Assembly (NCBI GenBank): GCA_028285145.1
Contig: JANQQC010000047.1
Location: forward strand, 124,001-188,000
Reading direction: 5' to 3'
Length of the DNA: 64,000 nt
Source of the DNA: Hyphomonadaceae bacterium
GTDB lineage: Bacteria; Pseudomonadota; Alphaproteobacteria; Caulobacterales; Hyphomonadaceae
Each line of letters opens with the position of its first letter. Positions within the stretch are counted from its first letter, which is position 1. The position numbers and the translations under genes are program-made. Below are positions 1-8,335 of this stretch, in pieces. The notes under the pieces are model-generated. The model was not told the origin of the DNA. It did not search any database and saw only the letters and a program-made list of their open reading frames with translations.

Positions 1-1
1 C

Positions 2-433
2 GACCGGATCGAGCTGCGTCATGATGGGACCCTCGCCATTCTGGACTTCAAGACGGGGTCGCCCGCCACCGACAAACAGATTGCCGCCGGCCTTGATCAG
101 CAAATGCCGCTACAGGCGGTCATCGGGCGCGCGGGCGGCTTCGAGCACACCCCTGCCCGCCCGGTCGAAGAGCTGACCTATGTCGCCTTCCGGTCGAACT
201 TCGAGGTGCGCTCCGTCGGAGACGGCAACCGCAGCCCCTTGAGCGACGTCTCGATTCCGGAGCTTGCTGACACGGCTGAAGCCGGCCTCGTCCGCCTGAT
301 CAGCGCTTACCGTGATCCGAAGCAGGTCTTCCTTTCAGCGCCGCGCGTGCAGTTCGTGAAGTATCAGGGCGACTATGCCTGCCTTGCCCGGCGAGATGAA
401 TGGACCAGCGAGACCGGGGGTGGGGATGACTGA
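2..433 (+). CDS. addB: AddB C-terminal part (double-strand break repair, partial at window edge)
   Basis: Only the last 143 residues are present; the gene enters from the left edge in frame 2. AddB is the partner of AddA in the helicase-nuclease that resects double-strand breaks for RecA recombination. The visible part begins with the core of a PD-(D/E)XK nuclease: DRIEL, then AILDFKTG, then a conserved Gln in DQQMPLQA, the usual Asp-Lys-Gln pattern of the AddB C-terminal nuclease. The stop codon lies inside the start of addA (8 bp overlap, ATGACTGA), which indicates translational coupling. The identity rests on the nuclease motif plus the addA neighbour; the helicase-like part is outside the window. 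Confidence 0.9.
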   Translation, partial: DRIELRHDGTLAILDFKTGSPATDKQIAAGLDQQMPLQAVIGRAGGFEHTPARPVEELTYVAFRSNFEVRSVGDGNRSPLSDVSIPELADTAEAGLVRLISAYRDPKQVFLSAPRVQFVKYQGDYACLARRDEWTSETGGGDD

Positions 434-3400
434 GGTTGCTCAAACAAGAGATTATCTCGCCGCCCAGACAGCGCAGGCGGACGCAGCCAATCCTGCGCAA
501 TCTGCCTGGGTCGCCGCCAATGCCGGCTCAGGCAAGACGAAAGTGCTGATCGATCGCGTTGCACGCCTGCTGCTCAAGGGGGCCGCGCCCGATTCCATTC
601 TCTGTGTCACTTACACCAAGGCTGCGGCGAACGAGATGCTCGATCGCCTCTACCAGCGCCTTGGAGAGTGGTCGACTATGGAGACTGGAACCCTCGGGGA
701 GCAGTTACGCGCGCTCGAAGGCGACGCTGACAAAATCTACTCCGATGATGAGCTACGGCAGGCCCGCGCCCTGTTCGCCCGCGCGCTGGAAACGCCCGGC
801 GGGCTGCGCATTGAAACTATCCACGCCTTCTGCGCCCGCGTATTGCGGCGATTTCCACTGGAAGCGGGTGTTCCGCCCGGGTTTCAGGAGATCGAAGACG
901 ACGAGGCCAATACGCTCTGGGCCGAGGCTGTCAGCGCTGCTGTCCTTGCTGCACCGGAGGCTGAGCTTGATGCGGTCGCGATCGAGGGCGGCGGCTGGGG
1001 CGCGGACGCTGGGCTCTCCGCTCTGAAGGCTGGGCGCAGCGCTGTCTCGGCTTTTGCGCATGCTCATAATGGCGACATTGATGCGATGAGTCAGACGGTC
1101 AGGGCACAGATCAGCGCACCGGCAGACAGCCCGTCCGAGGTACTTGCCCAAGCCATGGGTCCCGACCTGCCGGAAGACGATCTGGTCACAAGCATTCCGG
1201 TTCTGATGGCCGGTGGGAAGACGGATCAGAGCACCGCTCAGGCTCTGCAGGCCGTCCTTGCCACGGAGTCCACCGAGCAGAAATGGACGCTCTATCGGGC
1301 GATCTTCGCGACCAAGCAAGGCAGCTGGCGCGCTTCCAATCCCTACACCCAGAAATGCGCTGACGTGCCGCTGATCCCCGATCTCTTCCAGATGAAGGAC
1401 GGGCTCGGTCGAGAGGCGGAGCACGTCCGGACCGTCGACATGAACTGGCGCAAGGCGCAAGCGGTCGCCCGAACGCGCGCGCTGCTCTCGGTCGGCCTGC
1501 CTGCGCTCGACGACTACAGGCTCGCAAAGCGTCGGCGGGCGGCGCTCGATTTCGATGATCTAATCCAGTTCACACGCGACTTGCTGGCGGACCAGTCCCG
1601 CGTCGACTGGGTGCTCTACAAACTCGATGGCGGCCTGACACATGTACTGCTGGATGAGGCACAGGATACGAGCCCTGTCCAATGGTCGCTTATCCATGCG
1701 CTAACGGAGGAGTTCTTTGCCGGCAAGGGCGCAGATCGCAGCCAGTCGCCACGCACGCTGTTTGTCGTGGGCGACGAGAAACAATCGATCTACTCGTTTC
1801 AGGGGGCTGCCCCGGAGAAATTCCTGACACAGGGGCAAGCCTTCGAAACGCGCTGCCAGGCGAGCGAACATCCTTATGCTATGCCGTCGATGGCGATGTC
1901 ATTTCGGTCCTCGCCGGATGTCCTCAACGTTGTGGACGCTGTGTTTGATACAGATGCATTTGACGGCGCGCCTTTCGCAGTCGATCCGCCGCCGGAAGCC
2001 GACCTTGTCCGGCACACAGCGCGCCGAGTAGACGAGGCCGGGTTCGTGGAACTCTGGCCGGTCAAGCCACGTTCTGATGCCGCCGATGACGATCCGTGGG
2101 ATGCTCCGGTTGATATGACGAGTGAGCGAGCGCCGAAATCCGTGCTCGCCAATGATGTCGCTGACGCCGTCAAAGCCATGCTGGATGCTGGTGATAGCGT
2201 CTGGAGCGGCGGACAGCGGCGCGCGATGCGACCGGAAGATGTGCTGATCCTTGTCCGGGCGCGAACAGGTGGCCTGTTTGAATCGATGATCCGCGCGCTA
2301 AAGGATCGGGGCTTGCCGGTCGCTGGCGCGGACCGGCTGAAGCTGGCCGATCATATTGGCGTGCAGGACTGCCTGAATCTCATTCGGTTCGCCCTGCTGC
2401 CGGAGGATGATCTGACGCTGGCGGAGATCCTGCGCGGGCCGTTCTGCAATCTTGTTGACGATGACATCCATCTCTTCCCGCTGGCGCACGGACGCGGACG
2501 AGCAAGCCTCTGGTCGCGGCTTCAGGCTGAGATCGGCCAGCCTTTTGGCGAGGCACGGGCGCTTTGCGAACGCTTGATCGGTATGGCGGCCCGCCCGGCT
2601 TTTGAGTTCCTTACCTCTGTTCTTGCAGGTCCCCTTCACGGCAGGGACACGGGCTGGGATCTGATTGGCTCTCGACTGGGATCACCAGCTCGCGATCCGA
2701 TTGAGGCGCTGCTGGCCCGGGCGCTGGCGCATGATGCGAGTGGACCGGCTTCGCTCCAGACCTTTGTCGCAGCGATGGATAGCGACGCCTCCGAGATCAA
2801 ACGCGACCTTGCCGCGCCGAATGGCGAGATTCGGGTGATGACGGTTCATGGGGCCAAAGGCCTTCAGGCTCCGGTCGTAATCCTGCCGGATACGACCAGC
2901 GCGGTGAAACCGGCGCGCCAGACGCTGTTCGATGTCGAGGGCGTTCCAGTCTGGTCGCCGAGCACGAAGGCCGACATTGAGCCGATCGAAGTCGCGCGAG
3001 AGCTGGAAAAGCAGAAAGCGCTGCGAGAGCACAGACGGCTGCTTTATGTGGCGCTGACGCGCGCGCAGGACCGACTGATTGTTGCCGGAGCCTGGCATGG
3101 CAGCGCCAATGGAGACGGCCGGGACAAGAATAGCTGGCACGCGCTCTGTGAAGACGGGCTGCGCCGGCTTGGCGCTGAAGAAAATGAAGGAGGCGTTCTC
3201 GGGTTTGGAGAGCGCCCACCAGCTTCTTCCGATGAGACGACCGAACAGAAAAAGCCAATCGCGCCGGACTGGCTCCGGCGGCCCGCACCGCAGGAGTCTA
3301 ACATACCTGCGATGATTGCACCGTCGGCGCTTTCACCCGGCGGGGCACCGGTTTTACCGCCGATCGGTCAGGACCGGCGAAACAGGCTTCAGCGCGGCCG

Positions 3401-3902
3401 AGCCATCCACGCGCTACTGCAACGCCTACCGGACATCGCCCCTGACCGCCGGCCTGAGGCAGCGCGGGCCTATCTTTTCGGGTATCCGGAGTTCTCCGAT
3501 AAAGCCCGCGAGGAGATGATGACAGCAGCCTTTGGCGTGTTGGACGATCCTTCTTTTGCCGAGGTTTTCTCACCGGGCGGACGTGCCGAAGCCGCTGTGA
3601 CCGGGACGGCCCCCGAACTGCCGGACGGGCGCATCGTCAATGGCCGCGTGGACCGATTGGTGACCACTGACACCGATGTACTGATCGTCGATTTCAAGAC
3701 CGACCGCCCTGCCCCAAGCGATGAGAGCGGAGTCGCGGAGACCTATCTCGCCCAGATGGGAGCGTATCGCGCGGTGCTTTCTGCGGCCTATCCGGGCCGG
3801 AGAATCCGGTGCGCGCTGGTCTGGACGGACGGCCCGAAACTGATGCCGCTGAGCGACGAAGCGATGTTAGCCGCGCTAAACAGAGCATCTGTTGCCCTTT
3901 GA
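426..3902 (+). CDS. addA: Double-strand break repair helicase AddA
   Basis: The product is 1158 aa, the usual size for an alphaproteobacterial AddA, a UvrD-like 3'-5' DNA helicase with a C-terminal nuclease. Walker A (AGSGKT) is near residues 33-38, Walker B (LLDEAQDTSP) is in the first half, and a superfamily I motif V/VI region is seen as VMTVHGAKGLQAPVVIL and YVALTRAQDRL. The C-terminal nuclease shows IVDFKTDRP followed by YLAQMGAY. I chose ATG 426 over the upstream in-frame ATG 375 because residues before it are not conserved-looking and 426 overlaps the addB stop. The gene ends 53 bp before trxA, so the three probably form one transcript. Confidence 0.96.
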   Translation: MTEVAQTRDYLAAQTAQADAANPAQSAWVAANAGSGKTKVLIDRVARLLLKGAAPDSILCVTYTKAAANEMLDRLYQRLGEWSTMETGTLGEQLRALEGDADKIYSDDELRQARALFARALETPGGLRIETIHAFCARVLRRFPLEAGVPPGFQEIEDDEANTLWAEAVSAAVLAAPEAELDAVAIEGGGWGADAGLSALKAGRSAVSAFAHAHNGDIDAMSQTVRAQISAPADSPSEVLAQAMGPDLPEDDLVTSIPVLMAGGKTDQSTAQALQAVLATESTEQKWTLYRAIFATKQGSWRASNPYTQKCADVPLIPDLFQMKDGLGREAEHVRTVDMNWRKAQAVARTRALLSVGLPALDDYRLAKRRRAALDFDDLIQFTRDLLADQSRVDWVLYKLDGGLTHVLLDEAQDTSPVQWSLIHALTEEFFAGKGADRSQSPRTLFVVGDEKQSIYSFQGAAPEKFLTQGQAFETRCQASEHPYAMPSMAMSFRSSPDVLNVVDAVFDTDAFDGAPFAVDPPPEADLVRHTARRVDEAGFVELWPVKPRSDAADDDPWDAPVDMTSERAPKSVLANDVADAVKAMLDAGDSVWSGGQRRAMRPEDVLILVRARTGGLFESMIRALKDRGLPVAGADRLKLADHIGVQDCLNLIRFALLPEDDLTLAEILRGPFCNLVDDDIHLFPLAHGRGRASLWSRLQAEIGQPFGEARALCERLIGMAARPAFEFLTSVLAGPLHGRDTGWDLIGSRLGSPARDPIEALLARALAHDASGPASLQTFVAAMDSDASEIKRDLAAPNGEIRVMTVHGAKGLQAPVVILPDTTSAVKPARQTLFDVEGVPVWSPSTKADIEPIEVARELEKQKALREHRRLLYVALTRAQDRLIVAGAWHGSANGDGRDKNSWHALCEDGLRRLGAEENEGGVLGFGERPPASSDETTEQKKPIAPDWLRRPAPQESNIPAMIAPSALSPGGAPVLPPIGQDRRNRLQRGRAIHALLQRLPDIAPDRRPEAARAYLFGYPEFSDKAREEMMTAAFGVLDDPSFAEVFSPGGRAEAAVTGTAPELPDGRIVNGRVDRLVTTDTDVLIVDFKTDRPAPSDESGVAETYLAQMGAYRAVLSAAYPGRRIRCALVWTDGPKLMPLSDEAMLAALNRASVAL

Positions 3903-3955
3903 ACCGAGCAGAGACTCGCTATCTATCCTTCCGAGAGACAAAAAAGGAGCCTCCC

Positions 3956-4273
3956 ATGGCGATTGACGCAATCTCCGATGATGATTTCGACGCAACGATC
4001 GCGGCTGATCTGCCGGTCGTAGTGGATTTCTGGGCCGAATGGTGTGGCCCGTGTAAGCAGATGGCCCCGCATCTGGAAGCCGTTGCTGATGAAATGTCCG
4101 GCAAGGTGCGCTTCGTGAAGCTGAATGTGGACGAAAACCCAATGGCCGCCTCCAAGTATGGCGTGCGCGGGCTCCCAACGCTGATGATCTTCAAGGATGG
4201 CAAAATCGCCGCGACGGACACCGGCGCGAAATCCAAGCAGCGCATCTCCGACTGGGTTAAAGAGACGGTTTAG
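3956..4273 (+). CDS. trxA: Thioredoxin
   Basis: This 105-residue cytoplasmic thioredoxin carries the classic active site WCGPC (Cys30 and Cys33) and the cis-proline segment RGLPTLMIF. It reduces protein disulfides using electrons from thioredoxin reductase. The start at 3956 follows a strong Shine-Dalgarno (AAAAAGGAG) and gives the standard length; the longer upstream frame is an artefact overlapping addA. Its position straight after addBA is the normal arrangement in alphaproteobacteria. A rho-independent terminator follows 55 bp downstream. Confidence 0.98.
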   Translation: MAIDAISDDDFDATIAADLPVVVDFWAEWCGPCKQMAPHLEAVADEMSGKVRFVKLNVDENPMAASKYGVRGLPTLMIFKDGKIAATDTGAKSKQRISDWVKETV

Positions 4274-4328
4274 ACCAGCACTTTTGCCCGGCCCGCGGTG
4301 ACGCGTCCGGCAAGGTTTGAGATTGAAG

Positions 4329-4360
4329 CCCCGCATCATCGCAAGATGGTGCGGGGTTTT
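4329..4360 (+). terminator. Rho-independent terminator of addBA-trxA
   Basis: A perfect 12-bp stem (CCCCGCATCATC with GATGGTGCGGGG, one G-T pair) is closed by a GCAA tetraloop and followed directly by TTTT. It lies 55 bp after the trxA stop and ends the forward transcript before the oppositely oriented gene at 4366-4758. Confidence 0.93.
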
Positions 4361-4365
4361 CGTAT

Positions 4366-4758
4366 CTAGCCGGGGTCGAGGATTGGGCGCGCTGGTTTGG
4401 CCTCCATCTCAGTCAGGCTGAGGGGTTGGCTCCGGGCGAGCCACAGCTTCATGCGCGCTGCAATGGCTTCAGAGACGGGACCTTCGATCCAGTCGAAGGG
4501 CGACGAAGTGATGAGTCTGGAAGTGGTGGCGGCGAGTTCGGACAGGCGTTGCGGCCAGGTGTCGGCTGGCGCGTCCTCGATGAACTTCACACGGATGCGG
4601 CCGGTATAGGACACACCGACAATCATCTGGCGGGCAACCCCATGGGTTTCCGCATCGGCCCAGGCCCAAAGATAGAACTTCACAATCTCGAGGCAGAGCA
4701 CCGGCCAGTAGAGGACGGGCACATAGTCAAACCATTCGGAGATCATCTGGCGATCCAT
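4366..4758 (-). CDS. Conserved hypothetical protein, paralogue of the gene at 60751-61149
   Basis: I do not recognise the family. The product is 130 aa when started at MDRQMISEW, the start shared with the paralogue. A hydrophobic stretch ([22 protein letters not shown]) near residues 11-32 could be a membrane segment or a buried helix, and is followed by a conserved core with RQMIVGV and RVKFIEDAP. Both copies end in DPG. A 14/17-identical block lies exactly 28 nt upstream of both ATGs. The gene stands alone, convergent to trxA. A longer in-frame start at 4848 exists but is not supported by a ribosome-binding site. Confidence 0.75.
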   Translation of the reverse strand: MDRQMISEWFDYVPVLYWPVLCLEIVKFYLWAWADAETHGVARQMIVGVSYTGRIRVKFIEDAPADTWPQRLSELAATTSRLITSSPFDWIEGPVSEAIAARMKLWLARSQPLSLTEMEAKPARPILDPG

Positions 4759-4786
4759 GCATGGAGTATACGCCGGGCCATTTGGG

Positions 4787-4803
4787 GGTGGGATAAGGTT
4801 TGG
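4787..4803 (-). promoter_or_regulatory. Upstream block shared with the paralogue at 60751
   Basis: Read on the minus strand this is CCAAACCTTATCCCACC. The paralogue has CCAAATCCTGTCCCACC at 60706-60722, matching 14 of 17 positions and sitting the same 28 nt before its ATG. A second shared block, CTTATCCCCGCCT, lies further upstream (4910-4922 here, 60657-60669 there). They look like promoter or leader sequence duplicated together with the genes. Confidence 0.45.
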
Positions 4804-4876
4804 CGGGATTCCTCCATCCGCCCATACCGGCGCGAGCTGGAATCCCAAGCAACCACTCAGGAACAGGCAGCACGAA

Positions 4877-4897
4877 ATCCCGGGTCAGGCCCGAGAT
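4877..4897. repeat. Small GC-rich hairpin element
   Basis: ATCCCGGG pairs with CCCGAGAT (one mismatch) around the loop TCAGG. The form resembles the short CCCGGGTCAAGCCCGGG-type intergenic palindromes scattered in alphaproteobacterial genomes. It lies in the otherwise gene-free stretch 4759-4987, where apart from the shared upstream blocks I see nothing else. Confidence 0.4.
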
Positions 4898-4987
4898 GAG
4901 CGGTTAAAGAGGCGGGGATAAGGACGACGTTACCGCGACGCCTGAGTTGCTTGCAGCACCACGCCCCACGTTAGCACGAACATCCGC

Positions 4988-5191
4988 TCAAAAGTAACTG
5001 AGCCACGGCTTGTTGCGTTTTTCGCGGTGTTTGTAGACTGAGAAGGCCCTCGCGAGCGGATGGTGGACCGCGACCAGTGCGATCGGATCGCCGGTGCGCA
5101 CGTGCATGTAGAACCGCTCGCACACATGATCCAGCATCATCAGTATGATGACGAGACCACGCATGATGTCGATGGACGCAATCCGTGACAT
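4988..5191 (-). pseudogene. DUF1624 (heparan-alpha-glucosaminide acetyltransferase-like) gene with internal deletion
   Basis: The 67-residue frame begins with the family N-terminus (RIASIDIMRGLVIILMMLDH, then RFYMH and GDPI) and after about 36 residues jumps in frame to what looks like the family C-terminus (HPLARAF, then KRNKPWLSYF just before the stop). Full-length members have around 350-400 residues with many membrane segments, so roughly 300 residues of middle appear to be lost. No good ribosome-binding site precedes the ATG. I infer a recent internal deletion that kept both ends; a functional mini-protein is unlikely. Assignment of the tail relies on memory of the family. Confidence 0.65.
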
Positions 5192-5248
5192 GGACGAGGC
5201 ATTACCGCTCGTGATTGCGGCCCCTTCAACGCGATCACAAGCGTTTGG

Positions 5249-7468
5249 CTAGAACGCGTACGTCGCGGTCAGGCGGAAGCGGCGCGGCGCACCCGGCTCC
5301 ACCCAGACGTCTGCAAACGAGTTGGTGTAGAAGGTCTCGTCGAAGAGATTGTCGACTTCCAATCGCACGGACACATTCTCAATTGGCTCGATCTCACCGA
5401 ACAGTCTGGCCGTCGTATAATCCGGCAAAATGAAGTCAGACCCGACAAAGCCATTGCGCTCACCGACGAAGAGAACGCCCCCGCCGAGCGTGGCTGGCAT
5501 CGCGCCAACACTGAAGTCCTTGGCGACCTGCGCACTGAACTGGTGCTCGGGCGAGTTGATCACGGGATCACCAGCATCGATGGTGAATCCGAAGCCATCG
5601 GCATCAGCGAAGCTATTTGAGAATTCGGCATCTGTGTAGGCGTACGAGACCCAAAGGCTGAGATCGTTTTCGAACGCAACGTTTGCATCAAATTCAAGCC
5701 CGGTGCTCTCCGCCTCACCTGCCGGGATGGAGAAGAAACCAACCGCGGTCGCCTCAGGTCTGTCGTCATTCACAAGGAAATTGCTTTGATCGACCTGGAA
5801 CACAGTGACCCCGACAGAGCCATCTACGGAGTTATAGAAATGACCAAGATCAGCCTTGAATCCGATTTCGGATGACTCGGTGATGTTGGGATCAAACTGG
5901 TTGCCCTGGAAATCCTGTCCGGTTTGCTGGCGATAGCCCTCGCCATAGGACGCATAAAGGCTGAAACCGTCATTGACGCGATACACGACGCCAAATTGCG
6001 GTGAAACGCGATCATCGGAGGACGTAATTGTCGTGGCGGGAGTGGCCAGGAAATTTGTCAGATCCTGCTCGAAATCATCGAAGCGCGCACCGATCCGGAC
6101 CTGGAGCTTGTCCGTGATGTCGATCTGGTCCTGAACATAGAACCCATAGCCGGTGAGGACCTCGTTCCGGTTCGTATTGGCCCCTGCTTCCGGGTTCAGG
6201 TTCACGCCATAGACGGGGTTGTTAATGTCCAGCAGCAGGTGGGTGAAAATGTCGTCCGGAGTCAGGTTGGCCAGATCTCCATCCGCCGGAAATCTCGACC
6301 GATAGCGATTTATGACGAGGGTGTTGTCGAACTCGTCATAGTCCGCGCCGAAGATCAAACGATGGCGCAGCGGGCCGGTTTCAAACTCCCCGGCGACCTC
6401 GCCGCGAACGACAAGATAGTCGGACTCAAAGTCGCGAGACCGGAAGAAACGAGAGATCGTCTGACCGTCCCGGAAATAGGTCTGGCGGGAGCCGAACTGA
6501 GGTTCAAAGGCATCGCCCTCTAGGCTGGTCTCCCGATAGCCAATGCCGCCGAGAAAACTCCAATTGTCATTGAAGGTGTGCTGAAGTTCCAACTGGTGTC
6601 CGAGCACCTCAGTCTCGATCGGGACCGGCTCGCCAACGAAAACGTCGCGCGGCGAAAACCCGAACTCTTCCGAGAACACGACCCCGCGATCAAAGGGCAG
6701 CTCCTGAGTTGTGTACTCAAGTTCATAGGTGATGTTGATCGCGTTGGTCAGGTCCCACGAGACCGACGGGTAAAAGCCGAGCTTCTCGGTCTCGACACCA
6801 TCGCGAAAGCTCTCAGCATCTTCGTAAAACCCGACGAGGCGGAAACCCAGCGCCTCATTCGCTCCAATGACAGACTGGTAATCGCCTTCCGCGCGCAGCT
6901 GGTTCCAGCTGCCGATTGTGCCGCGCACATAGCCGCCCGTCTCGAAGTTCGGGCGCTTCGTAACGAGGTTCACGGTACCGCCGGGCTCGCCGCGGCCGAA
7001 CAGGGCTGACCGTGGGCCTTTCAGCACTTCCACGGACTCGATGCCGACAAGGTCGCGCGGACCGCCGAAGCCGCGGCCAGCGTTAAATCCGTTTACGAGG
7101 AAGCCGCTCGGCAAATTGATGTCGCCGGAGAACCCGCGAATGGAGAAGGCGTTCCATAGCCCACCAAAATTGTTCTGACGGGCGACCGAGGCAGACAGAT
7201 CAAGGGCATCGTTCAAGTTCAACGCCCCTGCCTGGACCAGCAGTTCTTCATCAATCAACTGATCCGCCGCAGGGATCTCGAGATCGTCAAAATTGCCTCG
7301 ATAGGCCTGACGATCGCCGACGACGAATATCGTTTCTTGAACCCGCTCGGCATCATCATCCTGAGCAAAGGCCGGCGCGCTGGTGAGCGCGAAGCAGCTG
7401 ACCGAAGCCATTGCAGAAGCAAGCGCGATCTTCGCGGTTCTGTTCAGTTTGATGTCACGCATTGCCAA
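5249..7468 (-). CDS. TonB-dependent outer-membrane receptor (siderophore-type fold; zinc role suggested)
   Basis: The 739-residue product has a signal peptide ending in APAFAQ (about residue 36), a plug domain with the sequence VEVLKGPRSALFGRGEPGG, and a beta-barrel ending in the expected C-terminal Phe (RLTATYAF). By sequence style it belongs to the siderophore receptor group (FhuA/FpvA-like), which imports metal chelates using TonB-ExbB-ExbD energy. A Zur-like palindrome lies about 40 bp upstream of the start and the next genes are zinc-type transporters, so a zinc-chelate or metallophore substrate is plausible. Iron remains the default alternative. Confidence 0.93.
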   Translation of the reverse strand: MAMRDIKLNRTAKIALASAMASVSCFALTSAPAFAQDDDAERVQETIFVVGDRQAYRGNFDDLEIPAADQLIDEELLVQAGALNLNDALDLSASVARQNNFGGLWNAFSIRGFSGDINLPSGFLVNGFNAGRGFGGPRDLVGIESVEVLKGPRSALFGRGEPGGTVNLVTKRPNFETGGYVRGTIGSWNQLRAEGDYQSVIGANEALGFRLVGFYEDAESFRDGVETEKLGFYPSVSWDLTNAINITYELEYTTQELPFDRGVVFSEEFGFSPRDVFVGEPVPIETEVLGHQLELQHTFNDNWSFLGGIGYRETSLEGDAFEPQFGSRQTYFRDGQTISRFFRSRDFESDYLVVRGEVAGEFETGPLRHRLIFGADYDEFDNTLVINRYRSRFPADGDLANLTPDDIFTHLLLDINNPVYGVNLNPEAGANTNRNEVLTGYGFYVQDQIDITDKLQVRIGARFDDFEQDLTNFLATPATTITSSDDRVSPQFGVVYRVNDGFSLYASYGEGYRQQTGQDFQGNQFDPNITESSEIGFKADLGHFYNSVDGSVGVTVFQVDQSNFLVNDDRPEATAVGFFSIPAGEAESTGLEFDANVAFENDLSLWVSYAYTDAEFSNSFADADGFGFTIDAGDPVINSPEHQFSAQVAKDFSVGAMPATLGGGVLFVGERNGFVGSDFILPDYTTARLFGEIEPIENVSVRLEVDNLFDETFYTNSFADVWVEPGAPRRFRLTATYAF

Positions 7469-7508
7469 TCCCTCAATTCCGGCTGAATCCGCTAAGCCAA
7501 TCGAGTTA

Positions 7509-7523
7509 TGTTATTAAATAACG
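7509..7523. promoter_or_regulatory. Putative Zur box upstream of the TonB receptor
   Basis: TGTTATTAAATAACG matches the enterobacterial-type Zur core TGTTATANTATAACA at 11 of 14 specified positions and is AT-rich in a GC-rich background. It lies 41-55 bp upstream of the receptor ATG, a normal operator position. The rest of the 7469-7687 gap shows only an uneven AT-rich stretch and no gene. Confidence 0.5.
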
Positions 7524-7687
7524 AAAAACAAGCGGGGGAACTGAGGAGAGCGTGACGGTGATGTTGCGAAGACACGACCGTCGCCGAGACGGTAGGAACC
7601 CTGACGGTTTTTTTCACTGGCCGAACAGGCAGGAACTACCCCCGCCCTTGTCAGCGGGAGGCTCCTGCGCCGCGCTGATGCGCCGGC

Positions 7688-8296
7688 CTAGTACTCGTAG
7701 ATTTCGACCTTATCGAGCGTGATCGTGTAGGCCGCATCGGCCAACTCAGTGTCCTGAGTTTGCGTATTCAGCGTGCCTTCGATCCAAACCGCCTGTGCCA
7801 GATCCTTCAACGTCAGCGGATCGTCTGTCTGCACGAACACGGTCTGGTTGGGCGGTGGCGGCGGGGCGTGCAGGCAGGCTCCGAAATATGGCACCAACAG
7901 GAACTCGGTGATCTTGGCGTTCGCGCCGTATTCGAACGGCACGGTATAGCCAGGAATGCGGACTTTGACGCCGTCCAGTTCGGGCACGACGTTGAACGTG
8001 CCGATCTGCATGGCCTTGTCGGCCGGTGAGCCCTCGGCGATCCCGCCAGCACCATACAGCATGGCCATCTGGGCCTGATACATCTGGGCGAGGCGTTCCT
8101 CCTCTCCTTCCGGCATCAACTCTTCCCAGCCGATCTCACGGATGCCGCGGGCATCCAGCGAAGCCTGAAGTTTGGCCTCCTCGGCCGCTTGCGCAGCGAT
8201 TGAGTTATCCGCCGCATCGGCCAGCTGCGCTGCACCAAACCCACCCACAGCAATGACACCGACGATGGCGGCAGTCGAAAACAGTTTCTGTATCAT
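7688..8296 (-). CDS. DUF3299 protein, last gene of the zinc ABC operon
   Basis: Started at MIQKLF the product is 202 aa with an N-terminal signal sequence (hydrophobic to about residue 28, AADNS). The C-terminal half carries the DUF3299 pattern: IPGYTVPFE, FLLVPYFGACLHAPPPPPNQ and VWIEGTL. DUF3299 proteins occur with DUF2796 lipoproteins and a LolCDE/MacB-like ABC pair in the Zrg locus described in Vibrio cholerae, exactly the genes found here just upstream. It is presumably periplasmic and may handle metal through the conserved Cys-His (ACLH). Its molecular role is not known. The longer start at 8332 would place extra residues before the signal peptide. Confidence 0.85.
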   Translation of the reverse strand: MIQKLFSTAAIVGVIAVGGFGAAQLADAADNSIAAQAAEEAKLQASLDARGIREIGWEELMPEGEEERLAQMYQAQMAMLYGAGGIAEGSPADKAMQIGTFNVVPELDGVKVRIPGYTVPFEYGANAKITEFLLVPYFGACLHAPPPPPNQTVFVQTDDPLTLKDLAQAVWIEGTLNTQTQDTELADAAYTITLDKVEIYEY

Positions 8297-8335
8297 GTCC
8301 CCTAGATAGTGCATTCTTGGCTGAACCGCCAATGA

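Noticed and set aside
4930-5127. Small reverse frame overlapping the DUF1624 remnant
   Set aside because: It is a shifted reading of the same DNA, with no similarity to the family and no start signal.
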